Shown piece by piece: positions 1 through 5,754 of a DNA stretch of 7,539 nt. Source of the DNA: Bacteroidota bacterium. Lineage in GTDB: Bacteria > Bacteroidota > Ignavibacteria > SZUA-365. The DNA lies in assembly GCA_018224415.1 (NCBI GenBank), contig JAGTUZ010000150.1, positions 1 through 7,539 on the forward strand. The letters are read 5' to 3'. Position 1 is the first letter of the stretch, and every line of letters begins with the position of its first letter. The notes under the pieces are model-generated. The model saw only the letters and a program-made list of their open reading frames with translations. It searched no databases and was not told where the DNA came from. A program made the translations under genes and the position numbers.

Positions 1-458
1 ATGATGGTCACCAGCGTCGCCAGCTCCCACCAGATCGGGTCTGCCTCGATGAGACCGAACGCGACCACGCCCGAGAACACGAACGCCACCGAAATGGCCA
101 GGGAAATCAGGGTCATCATACCCGGCAGCCGGTCTTTCACCTCGCGCCAGGCGCCTTTGAGAAAGACCAGACCGCCGTAGAGAAACACCGCCGTGGCGAG
201 CATGGGCGGGATCCAGGCAGACCCCGGAAATACCGGGGCCGTATACCCGAAAATTATCTGGATATGCTCGGCCCAGAACACCACCGGAAGCGTGAGAATC
301 AGCGACAGCCAGAACCGGTCCCTGAACATCTTCGGACTGTGCCCGGCATGCTTGTCATGCCCGTGCTTGTCATGCTCGTGCTTGTGGTGTTCGTGCTCGT
401 CGTGCTCGTCGTGCTCGTCGTGCTCGTGCTTGTGGTGTTCACTGCTGCCAGAGGTCAT
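1..458 (-). CDS. copB: CopB-type copper-translocating P-type ATPase, N-terminal part (runs off left edge)
   Basis: Only the first 152 codons are present. The protein starts with a metal-binding head holding 15 histidines in residues 8-40, as repeated H-E-H-D, D-E-H and K-H units. After it come hydrophobic helices at about 49-70, 82-103 and 114-136 and the start of another near 143. Residues 95-125, with YGG, FLKGAW, PGMMTL and AISVA, read like the membrane entry region of CopB-class P1B ATPases, which export copper or silver from the cytoplasm by ATP hydrolysis. The catalytic Asp loop, CPC/CPH motif and nucleotide domain lie outside the window, so metal specificity is inferred from the His-rich head and helix sequence. 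The ATG at 458 has AGGAG at 467-471, eight bases away. An in-frame ATG at 536 would add 26 residues, but no SD lies close to it. The gene lies 93 bases downstream of pncB on the same strand. Confidence 0.85.
   Translation of the reverse strand, partial: MTSGSSEHHKHEHDEHDEHDEHEHHKHEHDKHGHDKHAGHSPKMFRDRFWLSLILTLPVVFWAEHIQIIFGYTAPVFPGSAWIPPMLATAVFLYGGLVFLKGAWREVKDRLPGMMTLISLAISVAFVFSGVVAFGLIEADPIWWELATLVTI
349..440. repeat. Short in-gene tandem repeats coding the His-rich head of CopB
   Basis: Plus-strand positions 393-428 carry almost four copies of a 9-bp unit (gtgctcgtc), coding D-E-H on the minus strand. Three 15-bp units sharing the core tgcttgt lie at 349-363, 364-378 and 379-393. A 20-bp stretch at 373-392 recurs exactly at 421-440. 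All units are multiples of three, so copy changes keep the frame and only lengthen or shorten the metal-binding head. Confidence 0.85.
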
Positions 459-551
459 ATCGCTCGCTCCTGAGTTTCGCCGCCGCAGGTGCGGTCCAGG
501 CCGCTCAACCTGTCCGCTCCAGACGCGCGCCGGCATTCTGCATCTGCTACC

Positions 552-1892
552 TTACCTCCTTCTCACGCGCTCTTCGACCGCTTCCTGGTATCGGGACAAT
601 TCCGGGCTTGTTTCCACAGGATAGGGTGGTTCGGCCGGAGTGATGTCGAGGACGCGGGCAGGAAGACGCGAGGCCTGCTGTCTGACATGGCCGCGCGTCG
701 CTTCGAGGTCCACACGGCCGGCGGCCAGGCGCTTACCATTGCGCATCACAATATCGAGCAATGGCGTCCCCGTGAGATGTTCGCCGGCACGCGCCACCAC
801 GTCACGCACAGAGTGCCCGTTCTTGCTCATCCGGAATATCTGCTTGCGACCGGGCAGAATGGGTTTACCCGGGCTCAGTTTCAATCGACCCCTGCCCGCG
901 TATTCACACATCTTGTAGGCAATGTCCAGGTCGGGAGCATCCCGGGAAACGCCCATGCTCGTGCCGACGCCAAATCCGTCGATGGGGGCTTCCGAGGAAA
1001 CGAGCCGCGCGATGTCGTCCTCATCGAGCCCACCGCTGGCGAATATCTCCACCGTGTGCAGTCCCGCCTGGTCAAGCAGCCCGCGCGCCTTCCTGGATAG
1101 GTCGAGCAGATCACCGGAATCGAGCCGTACGGCCGCTACATCGAATTCCCCGCCCAATCTGTTTGCCAATGCGATAACATTGCGTACGCCCTCTATCGTA
1201 TCGTAAGTATCGACCAGCAAAACCGTTTCCGGATAGAGTCGAGCAAACGCGCGAAACGCTTCCAATTCATCGTCATGTGCCTGGATATAGCTGTGCGCCA
1301 TGGTACCGGCCACAGGTATCCCATATTCCTTGCCGGCGAGGACATTCGATGTCGCGGTCACACCAGCGATGGAAAACGCACGCGCCGCCTTCAGACCTGC
1401 ATCGATCCCGTGCGTCCTGCGGGAACCAAAATCGATCACGGGACGTCCTTCGGCTGCCGATACAATTCGCCATGCCTTGGAGCCCAAGATGGTTTGAACG
1501 TGGATCTGATTCATGATGAAGGTCTCTACGATCTGCGCCTCGGGCAGAGGGGCCACGATCTCCAGAATCGGCTCATTGGCAAATACCGGCGTGCCTTCGG
1601 CCACCGCATGCACCGCTCCGCTGAAACGAAAGTCCCGCAACCGATCGAGAAATCGATCGGAGAACTGCTCGAGCGATGCCAGGTAGGCAAGATCGTCCTC
1701 GTCGAAATGCAGCGTCTCCAGATAATCGAGCACCGTGTCCAGGCCGCAGGCCAGCAGAAAATTCCGTCGTGCAGGCAGACGGCGAACGAAAAGGCTGAAA
1801 ACGGCGTCATCGACCATTCCCTCTTCGAAATACGCCTGAACCATGGTCAGCTCGTACAGATCGGTAAACAGCGCAAGATTTTTCGGCATCAT
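552..1892 (-). CDS. pncB: Nicotinate phosphoribosyltransferase
   Basis: This 446-residue protein converts nicotinate and PRPP to nicotinate mononucleotide with ATP hydrolysis, the committed step of the Preiss-Handler NAD salvage route, in the cytoplasm. Family marks in order are TDLYELTM (10-17), the R-R-LP-R-FLLACGL region (37-51), DFGSRRTHG (154-162), GTMAHS (196-201, whose His200 matches the phosphorylated histidine of the family), DTYDT (228-232), RLDSGD (256-261), ASGGL (285-289) and the phosphate loop GVGTSMG (308-314). The length fits the roughly 440-residue class. Two adjacent ATG codons (1892, 1889) are possible starts. The first overlaps the stop of a small upstream ORF as ATGA, and no strong SD is visible, so translational coupling is possible. 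The last codons (AGA AGG AGG TAA) form a strong SD-like stretch just before copB. No nicotinamidase gene is seen next to it. Confidence 0.95.
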   Translation of the reverse strand: MMPKNLALFTDLYELTMVQAYFEEGMVDDAVFSLFVRRLPARRNFLLACGLDTVLDYLETLHFDEDDLAYLASLEQFSDRFLDRLRDFRFSGAVHAVAEGTPVFANEPILEIVAPLPEAQIVETFIMNQIHVQTILGSKAWRIVSAAEGRPVIDFGSRRTHGIDAGLKAARAFSIAGVTATSNVLAGKEYGIPVAGTMAHSYIQAHDDELEAFRAFARLYPETVLLVDTYDTIEGVRNVIALANRLGGEFDVAAVRLDSGDLLDLSRKARGLLDQAGLHTVEIFASGGLDEDDIARLVSSEAPIDGFGVGTSMGVSRDAPDLDIAYKMCEYAGRGRLKLSPGKPILPGRKQIFRMSKNGHSVRDVVARAGEHLTGTPLLDIVMRNGKRLAAGRVDLEATRGHVRQQASRLPARVLDITPAEPPYPVETSPELSRYQEAVEERVRRR

Positions 1893-2056
1893 TCCATTCT
1901 ATCCCATTCTTCGAGAGCGCGTTTGCGGCCACGGACATCCGCATCCTTGATCTGTCCGCCCTCCAGACGCGATGCACCGTCGACGGCGTGGAATTCACGT
2001 GTCTGGCAAGCGATCGTGTGCCCGGACTCCACTGTCACGCCGTCGACGATGTACAC
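1889..2056 (-). CDS. Possible small protein coupled to pncB (unrecognised)
   Basis: A 55-codon open frame with a GTG start ends in a TGA that overlaps the first pncB ATG as ATGA, a geometry typical of translationally coupled genes. The product begins as V/M-Y-I-V-D-G-V and ends in a basic/acidic stretch, R-G-R-K-R-A-L-E-E-W-D-R-M-E. Roughly two thirds of third codon positions are G or C, in keeping with the neighbours. Against it, no SD precedes the GTG, the frame is closed only a short way upstream, and I do not recognise the protein. Its 5' end abuts a 20-bp tandem repeat. It could instead be the remnant of a longer gene or untranslated leader of pncB. Confidence 0.35.
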   Translation of the reverse strand: MYIVDGVTVESGHTIACQTREFHAVDGASRLEGGQIKDADVRGRKRALEEWDRME

Positions 2057-2090
2057 TGCGGTCAGGTGATGTGCACCGCGGTCAGGTGAT
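2051..2090. repeat. Two-copy 20-bp tandem repeat upstream of pncB
   Basis: Positions 2051-2070 and 2071-2090 are near-identical 20-base units, differing at two positions and sharing the core gcggtcaggtgat. A third GATGT lies directly after the second copy, and GATGT also precedes the first, so this pentamer recurs at 20-base spacing (2048, 2068, 2088). The repeats lie about 160 bases upstream of pncB, between it and the coiled-coil gene. Two helical turns of spacing would suit a paired protein-binding site, but no known operator is recognised. Confidence 0.6.
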
Positions 2091-2116
2091 GTCCGCCGTC
2101 ACCGGGGTTCGGGCGG

Positions 2117-2407
2117 TCAATTCCTGAGTTTTGCCGCCGCGTCACTGAAGGCGGATTTCATCGAATCCCATTTGGATTCCACACCGTCCTTGATCGACTC
2201 CCACGAGTCTTCACTCGCGTTTGCGACTTCGGCAAGTTTGGCCCTTCCCTCGGCGAGACTGCCTTCCAGCGTTCCGATGTGTTTGTTCAATTCCAGTTTC
2301 GCATCGGCGCTGGCCCCGGCGGCCCGGGCCTTGAGCTTGTCCACTTCGGCTTTCCATTCGTCCAACTGTGCCTGCTTTTTCTGCTGATACAACTCTTTCT
2401 CGTTCAT
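2117..2407 (-). CDS. Small charged coiled-coil protein of unknown function
   Basis: A 96-residue soluble protein very rich in Lys, Glu, Asp and Ala, without Cys or any hydrophobic segment long enough to span a membrane. Residues 1-65 show an a/d-like spacing of Leu, Ile and Trp expected of a long amphipathic helix or coiled coil. The tail carries W-E-S-I-K-D-G-V-E-S and W-D-S-M-K-S-A-F-S-D-A-A. It resembles the widespread small bacterial proteins annotated only as coiled-coil domain-containing, whose role is not established; I assign no function. The start at 2407 is chosen over an in-frame upstream ATG at 2449 because AGGAG lies at 2414-2418, six bases before it, and conserved-looking sequence starts there. 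It is the first gene of the minus-strand run and is separated from pncB by 224 bases, including the possible small ORF. Confidence 0.8.
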   Translation of the reverse strand: MNEKELYQQKKQAQLDEWKAEVDKLKARAAGASADAKLELNKHIGTLEGSLAEGRAKLAEVANASEDSWESIKDGVESKWDSMKSAFSDAAAKLRN

Positions 2408-2632
2408 GAGTTTCTCCTGATTGATGGTAGGATTGTGCGTCGCGCTCACTTCGAGCGAGGCGCGGCCGTCCCGGAATACATCCTGCCGTTGTTGCAGAAA
2501 CAGCAGGAAAACGCCAGCGCGATTGGGTGGAAATACGCGATCTCACGCGTATGACGTTGCTTCAAAGCTCACCGCCGATGCGACGGCGAGAATGAATGAT
2601 GGTACGGATTAAAGGAAATATACGAAAATATG

Positions 2633-2664
2633 CGGAAAATCGCAAATTTTTGGGGATTTTCACG
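2633..2664. repeat. AT-rich imperfect inverted repeat
   Basis: CGGAAAATC (2633-2641) pairs with GATTTTCACG (2655-2664) as a nine-pair stem with one bulged base and a loop of about 13 bases. It sits in an AT-rich stretch unlike the surrounding GC-rich DNA. It is not followed by a T-run on either strand positioned as for a standard terminator. Confidence 0.5.
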
Positions 2665-2684
2665 GATTTCGGCTTCAATACCGG

Positions 2685-2712
2685 TGCTCCCGACATGGGT
2701 CCGGTCGGAGCA
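2685..2712. repeat. Imperfect palindrome (hairpin)
   Basis: TGCTCCCGAC (2685-2694) pairs with GTCGGAGCA (2704-2712), giving nine pairs with one bulged C around a nine-base loop. It forms the second module in the repeat series upstream of the membrane gene. Confidence 0.55.
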
Positions 2713-2720
2713 GATCTCAT

Positions 2721-2740
2721 GGGATCGAATGGGATCGAAT
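2721..2740. repeat. Two exact tandem copies of a 10-bp unit
   Basis: GGGATCGAAT is present twice back to back, immediately before the 7-bp repeat tract. Confidence 0.8.
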
Positions 2741-2745
2741 CAGAA

Positions 2746-2770
2746 TTCTGCCTTCTGCCTTCCGCCTTCT
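2746..2770. repeat. 7-bp tandem repeat tract
   Basis: Three and a half copies of TTCTGCC (third copy TTCCGCC) lie in a row. Such degenerate heptamer runs are typical of short tandemly repeated repetitive sequences found between genes in some bacteria. Here it directly precedes a palindrome. Confidence 0.75.
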
Positions 2771-2785
2771 CTGTGCCGGCGCCTG

Positions 2786-2820
2786 TCCGCCATGGTTCCG
2801 CTTCGCGGAACGGAGGCGGA
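2786..2820. repeat. REP-like two-part palindrome
   Basis: TCCGCC (2786-2791) pairs with GGCGGA (2815-2820), and inside them TTCCGC (2796-2801) pairs with GCGGAA (2805-2810) around a TTC loop. A four-base internal loop (ATGG opposite CGGA) separates the stems. The design, GC-rich and intergenic, is that of repetitive extragenic palindromes. Copy number in the genome cannot be judged from this window. Confidence 0.7.
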
Positions 2821-2822
2821 TC

Positions 2823-2862
2823 CCTTTGTGCCTCTGTTCCTCTGTGCCTTTGTGCCTCTGCC
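2823..2862. repeat. 8-bp tandem repeat tract
   Basis: Five degenerate octamers follow each other: CCTTTGTG, CCTCTGTT, CCTCTGTG, CCTTTGTG, CCTCTGCC. The fourth copy supplies the TTTG of a promoter candidate, so changes in copy number could alter promoter spacing or upstream sequence. Confidence 0.75.
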
Positions 2863-2879
2863 CCTATTCCGTATCTTTG
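2849..2879 (+). promoter_or_regulatory. Candidate Bacteroidota-type promoter for the membrane gene
   Basis: TTTG at 2849-2852 and TATCTTTG at 2872-2879 are separated by 19 bases. This matches the TTTG / TAnnTTTG pattern known for the primary sigma factor of Bacteroidota, and places transcription start about 20-30 bases before the ATG at 2914. The TTTG lies inside a repeat where that word is common, so chance matching is a real possibility. Confidence 0.3.
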
Positions 2880-2913
2880 TATCCGGTAATCGGAAACAGA
2901 GGGCACGACAATA

Positions 2914-3441
2914 ATGGATTGGTATATCAATTGGGTCACACAGCAGCCGATGACGTCGGCGGCGATACAGTTCGGCATTCTCGGCACGCTGGGAGAAATC
3001 ATCTCGCATACGCTGCGGACGAAGAAGATCGGGCTGCCGAACTCACCGCTGGAAATGCTGGGGAAAATGCTGGCCTGGGCGCTGCTGGGCATCGTGATCA
3101 AGTATGGCTTCACGATGATGAAAGGCGCGGTGATCGTGCTGGTCGAACACGGCATGCTGCCGGGCTTCTGCGCGGACGGACTCGGCTTCGCCTTCGCGGC
3201 CTCGGTGCTGACCAATGTGTTTTTCGGTCCGCAGATGATGTATTTCCACCGCGTCGAGGACAACCTGATCCTCCGCCGCTGGAGCTTCGCAGGCATCGAA
3301 ACCGCCCTCAAAACGCTTGTCTGGTTCTGGATCCCCGCACACACCATCACCTTCGCCCTGCCGAAGGAATTCCAGATCGGCCTCGCAGCGGTGTGGAGCG
3401 TGGCGCTGGGGATCATTCTGGGGCTCAGTATCCGAAAATGA
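2914..3441 (+). CDS. Small polytopic membrane protein, possibly Mpv17/PMP22-like
   Basis: A 175-residue hydrophobic protein with likely membrane helices at about 14-31, 49-66, 85-106, 130-149 and 153-172 and no signal peptide. The N-terminal helix (A-I-Q-F-G-I-L-G-T-L-G-E-I-I) and the C-terminal part, with W-I-P-A-H, F-A-L-P and a final W-S-V-A-L-G-I-I-L-G-L-S, loosely recall the W-P...N-F...V-P...W...L-S signature of the Mpv17/PMP22 family, but spacing differs by one or two residues and the conserved Asn is absent. Mpv17 proteins are mainly eukaryotic inner-membrane channels; bacterial relatives are poorly characterised. The function is therefore open. The ATG has only a moderate SD (AGAGGG, ten bases upstream). 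The gene stands alone, with repeat-dense DNA on both sides, and its stop codon is the first part of a long hairpin. Confidence 0.75.
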   Translation: MDWYINWVTQQPMTSAAIQFGILGTLGEIISHTLRTKKIGLPNSPLEMLGKMLAWALLGIVIKYGFTMMKGAVIVLVEHGMLPGFCADGLGFAFAASVLTNVFFGPQMMYFHRVEDNLILRRWSFAGIETALKTLVWFWIPAHTITFALPKEFQIGLAAVWSVALGIILGLSIRK

Positions 3442-3518
3442 CAAATGACAGATAACAAATGTGAAGATTGAATACCCCCCTGAGTTGCTATCTTCATTTG
3501 TCATCTGTCATTTGTCAT
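3438..3518. repeat. Long imperfect hairpin built of 7-bp repeats, overlapping the stop codon
   Basis: The left arm (3438-3468) and right arm (3490-3518) pair over 28 bases with one mismatch and a two-base bulge, leaving a 21-base loop with a run of six C. Each arm is itself a tandem of heptamers related to ATGACAA (its complement CATTTGT on the right), and the right side continues with an extra unit to about 3526. The stem starts at the TGA of the membrane gene (3439-3441). It may end transcription or protect the mRNA 3' end, although there is no T-run of the usual intrinsic-terminator type. Confidence 0.75.
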
Positions 3519-3672
3519 TTGTCATTCCTACCTCCCGGGTTCCGGAATGGAAATCGCTCTCCCCGCCTTGTGCAAGTCGCGAAGACTTCCGATCTTTGTA
3601 TCTGATGGAGAAAAGTTCTTAAAATTCCGATACTTATGCGCGAACGAAACGACAGCTTCCTGAGAAACGACG

Positions 3673-3693
3673 ACGCCCCGCCTGGCGGGACGT
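3673..3693. repeat. GC-rich REP-like palindrome
   Basis: CCCGCC (3677-3682) and GGCGGG (3684-3689) form a perfect palindrome around a single T. After one mismatch (C3676/A3690), ACG (3673-3675) and CGT (3691-3693) extend the symmetry. It is intergenic and resembles repetitive extragenic palindromes. Confidence 0.55.
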
Positions 3694-3846
3694 GCTCCAT
3701 CGACTGCTGTTGCACGCGCGCGCGCAAGATCCTGCAGTTCAAGCACTATTGCACCGACGCCCCCATCTGACCCGCCCCCCGCGGATTCCTTCCGCCCCTC
3801 TTCGTCTGTTTTTTCAACCAGATACAAATTCCCGTTTCACCATTCA

Positions 3847-3862
3847 CGGCACTTTCGTGCCG
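3847..3862 (+). promoter_or_regulatory. Perfect 6-bp hairpin just upstream of the argF ribosome binding site
   Basis: CGGCAC, loop TTTC, GTGCCG. Its 3' side ends two bases before the AAGGAG SD (3865-3870) that serves the GTG start at 3880. A stable stem this close to the SD could modulate ribosome access or be a leader RNA end. No known riboswitch or arginine operator is recognised. Confidence 0.4.
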
Positions 3863-3879
3863 CCAAGGAGCACGTTCAC

Positions 3880-4800
3880 GTGAAAGCACAAGACTTCCTC
3901 ACCGTCCGCGACCTGAGCCAGGAAGAGATTCTCGCCACCTTCGACATCGCGCTCGACATGAAAGCCGACCGCATGAAGTATGCCGAAGCACTGAAAGGCC
4001 AGTCGCTCGCGATGATTTTCGAGAAGCCCTCGCTGCGCACGCGCACGACCTTCGACATCGGCATCCAGCAGCTCGGCGGCTATTCGCTGTACCTCTCGCC
4101 GGCCGAAATCAACCTCGGCAAACGCGAGTCGGTGTACGACGTGGCAAAAAACCTCGAGCGCATGGTGCAGGGCATCATGATCCGTACCTTCGCACACCAG
4201 ATCGTGATCGATATGGCGAAGTATGCGTCGATCCCCATCATCAACGGCCTCACCGATTTCACCCATCCCTGCCAGGCCATGGCCGACTTCCTGACGTTCA
4301 AGGAAATGAAAGGCGACATGAAGGGACGCAAGCTCTGCTACGTCGGTGACGGCAACAACGTCGCACACTCGCTGATGTTCGCCGGCGCCCGCCTCGGCGT
4401 CGACGTCACCGTCGCCTGTCCCAAGGGCTACGAACCCAATCTCATCGCCTGGCAACTCGCGACCGAGGACGCCAAGGCCACGGGCGCGAAAATCGAGGTC
4501 GTGCACGATCCCGCGGCGGGCGTGAAAAACGCCGATGCGGTGTACACCGACGTGTGGGCGTCGATGGGACAGGAAGCCGAGGCCGCCGAACGCCGCCGCA
4601 TCTTCATGCCGTTCCAGGTCAATGAGGATCTCATGGCAAAGGCCAAGAGCGACGCCATCTTCATGCACTGCCTGCCCGCACACCGCGGCGACGAGGTAAC
4701 CGATGGCGTGATCGACGCACCGAATTCGGTGGTCTTCCAGGAGGCGGAAAACCGCCTGCACGCGCAGAAGGCCGTCATGTACCAGCTGATGAAAAAGTAA
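3880..4800 (+). CDS. argF: Ornithine carbamoyltransferase
   Basis: A 306-residue cytoplasmic enzyme joining carbamoyl phosphate and ornithine to citrulline and phosphate, or running in reverse in catabolic pathways. The carbamoyl-phosphate loop is EKPSLRTR (48-55, Leu in place of the common Thr), followed by HPCQ (129-132), GDGNN (156-160), the ornithine-binding D-V-W-A-S-M-G (224-230) and HCLP with the catalytic Cys (263-266). All key ornithine-specific positions are present, and length matches the family. The start is GTG at 3880, supported by AAGGAG at 3865-3870, nine bases upstream, and by the usual N-terminal length. It leads a four-gene plus-strand cluster, nine bases ahead of carbamate kinase. 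Sequence alone cannot separate the anabolic (argF) from the catabolic (arcB) role; linkage to carbamate kinase and ornithine aminotransferase points to catabolism. Confidence 0.95.
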   Translation: MKAQDFLTVRDLSQEEILATFDIALDMKADRMKYAEALKGQSLAMIFEKPSLRTRTTFDIGIQQLGGYSLYLSPAEINLGKRESVYDVAKNLERMVQGIMIRTFAHQIVIDMAKYASIPIINGLTDFTHPCQAMADFLTFKEMKGDMKGRKLCYVGDGNNVAHSLMFAGARLGVDVTVACPKGYEPNLIAWQLATEDAKATGAKIEVVHDPAAGVKNADAVYTDVWASMGQEAEAAERRRIFMPFQVNEDLMAKAKSDAIFMHCLPAHRGDEVTDGVIDAPNSVVFQEAENRLHAQKAVMYQLMKK

Positions 4801-4809
4801 GAGGATAGC

Positions 4810-5754
4810 ATGTCCCGTACAGCACTCATTGCCATCGGCGGGAATTCCCTCATCCGCGCCGGCGAGCGAGGGACCATCGACGAACAGCTGGCCAATGCGC
4901 ACGCCACGGCGCGCGCGCTGGCATCCATGGTCGCCCGTGGCTGGCGCATCGTGATCACGCACGGGAATGGCCCCCAGGTGGGGGCCGCCCTGCTGCGCTC
5001 CGAACGCGCTGCCGGCGAGGTGTACACGCATCCGCTGGACGTCTGCGTGGCCACCACGCAGTCGGAAATCGGCTACCTGCTGCAGCGCGCCATGGAGTTC
5101 GAGCTCCGGCAGCTCGGCCTCACGACGCCGGTGCTCACCGTGCTCACACAGGTGCGCGTCGATCCCGACGATCCCGCATTCACCGATCCGACCAAGCCCA
5201 TCGGTCCCTTTTACACCAAAAAGGAAGCCGACGAGAAACAGCGGCGCCTCGGATGGAACGTGGTGGAGGACAGCGCCCGCGGCTGGCGTCGGGTCGTGCC
5301 CTCGCCCGAACCGCAGGAGGTATTCGAACAGCCTATCATCCACAAGCTCATGGACGACGGCATGATTGTCATCGCCTGCGGCGGAGGCGGCATCCCGGTG
5401 ATCGAGCATGAAGGACATCGCGTCGAGGGCTCCGAAGCCGTGATCGACAAGGACCGCGCCTCGGCGCTGCTCGCCGCCGCACTGGGCGTGGACCTCTTCG
5501 TGATCAGTACCGACGCCCGGCAGGTGTATGTCGATTTCAAGAAACCCACGCAGCGGGGACTCGACCGCGTCACGGCCGACGAACTGCAGCAGTATTACGA
5601 CGAGGGACAGTTCCCTCCGGGCTCGATGGGTCCCAAGGTCGAATCCGCCCTGCGCTTCGTGCGCGGCAGCGGGAAGGACGTCATCATCACTTCCTACGAA
5701 CACCTCGTCGACGCCCTCGACGGCCACGACGGCACGCTGATTGTGCCCGCCTGA
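4810..5754 (+). CDS. arcC: Carbamate kinase
   Basis: A 314-residue member of the amino-acid kinase fold that makes ATP from carbamoyl phosphate and ADP, releasing carbamate (ammonia and CO2). Visible marks are IGGNSL (9-14), THGNGPQVG (50-58), P-T-K-P-I-G-P-F (127-134, Lys129), ACGGGGIPV (189-197), A-V-I-D-K-D (210-215, Lys214) and P-G-S-M-G-P-K-V-E (270-278, Lys276), which cover the lysines known to bind the substrates in enterococcal carbamate kinase. The length is typical. GAGG at 4801-4804 lies five bases before the ATG, and only nine bases separate it from argF, so co-translation in one mRNA is likely. With the ornithine carbamoyltransferase it forms the energy-yielding half of arginine or citrulline fermentation. 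No odd features. Confidence 0.96.
   Translation: MSRTALIAIGGNSLIRAGERGTIDEQLANAHATARALASMVARGWRIVITHGNGPQVGAALLRSERAAGEVYTHPLDVCVATTQSEIGYLLQRAMEFELRQLGLTTPVLTVLTQVRVDPDDPAFTDPTKPIGPFYTKKEADEKQRRLGWNVVEDSARGWRRVVPSPEPQEVFEQPIIHKLMDDGMIVIACGGGGIPVIEHEGHRVEGSEAVIDKDRASALLAAALGVDLFVISTDARQVYVDFKKPTQRGLDRVTADELQQYYDEGQFPPGSMGPKVESALRFVRGSGKDVIITSYEHLVDALDGHDGTLIVPA

Larger units (their letters stand above)
2408..2913. other. 506-base divergent intergenic region, rich in repeats
   Basis: This gap separates the minus-strand block from the plus-strand membrane gene and must hold both promoters. Positions 2408-2632 show no convincing gene; there is a small 5-bp hairpin at 2573-2588 and no clear minus-strand promoter. 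Positions 2633-2862 are an almost continuous series of short repeats and palindromes, listed separately. Open frames crossing this part give low-complexity translations that follow the repeats, so I do not call them genes. A promoter candidate lies at 2849-2879. Confidence 0.75.
3442..3879. other. 438-base intergenic region before the carbamoyltransferase cluster
   Basis: No gene is supported here. Besides the long hairpin it holds a 5-bp hairpin at 3574-3588 with a GCGAA loop, an AT-rich stretch at about 3592-3636, a GC-rich palindrome at 3673-3693, an alternating CG run at 3713-3725, and the leader hairpin at 3847-3862. TAAAAT at 3620-3625 with TTGTAT 18 bases upstream (3596-3601) is a poor sigma70-like promoter candidate. 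A 99-codon minus-strand frame (3827-3528) crosses these elements but has no SD, family resemblance or gene-like composition. Confidence 0.7.

Noticed and set aside
489..1100. A 203-codon plus-strand frame opposite pncB
   Set aside because: It lies antisense to a well-conserved NAD salvage gene and has no recognisable domain.
2093..2116. CCGCC/GGCGG inverted repeat after the coiled-coil gene, considered as a terminator
   Set aside because: The stem is only five pairs with a 14-base loop and no T-run, too weak to call.
2408..2449. Upstream ATG extending the coiled-coil protein by 14 residues
   Set aside because: The internal ATG at 2407 has AGGAG six bases upstream, and the added residues do not fit the charged helix pattern.
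2746..2862. Repeat array considered as a CRISPR
   Set aside because: Units are only 7-8 bp and directly adjacent, with no spacers and no cas genes nearby.
2562..3497. Long minus-strand frame across the repeats and the membrane gene
   Set aside because: It is antisense to a protein with clear membrane helices, and its remaining part translates the short tandem repeats.
3528..3827. A 99-codon minus-strand frame in the gap before argF
   Set aside because: It crosses palindromes and repeats, lacks an SD and shows no gene-like domain.
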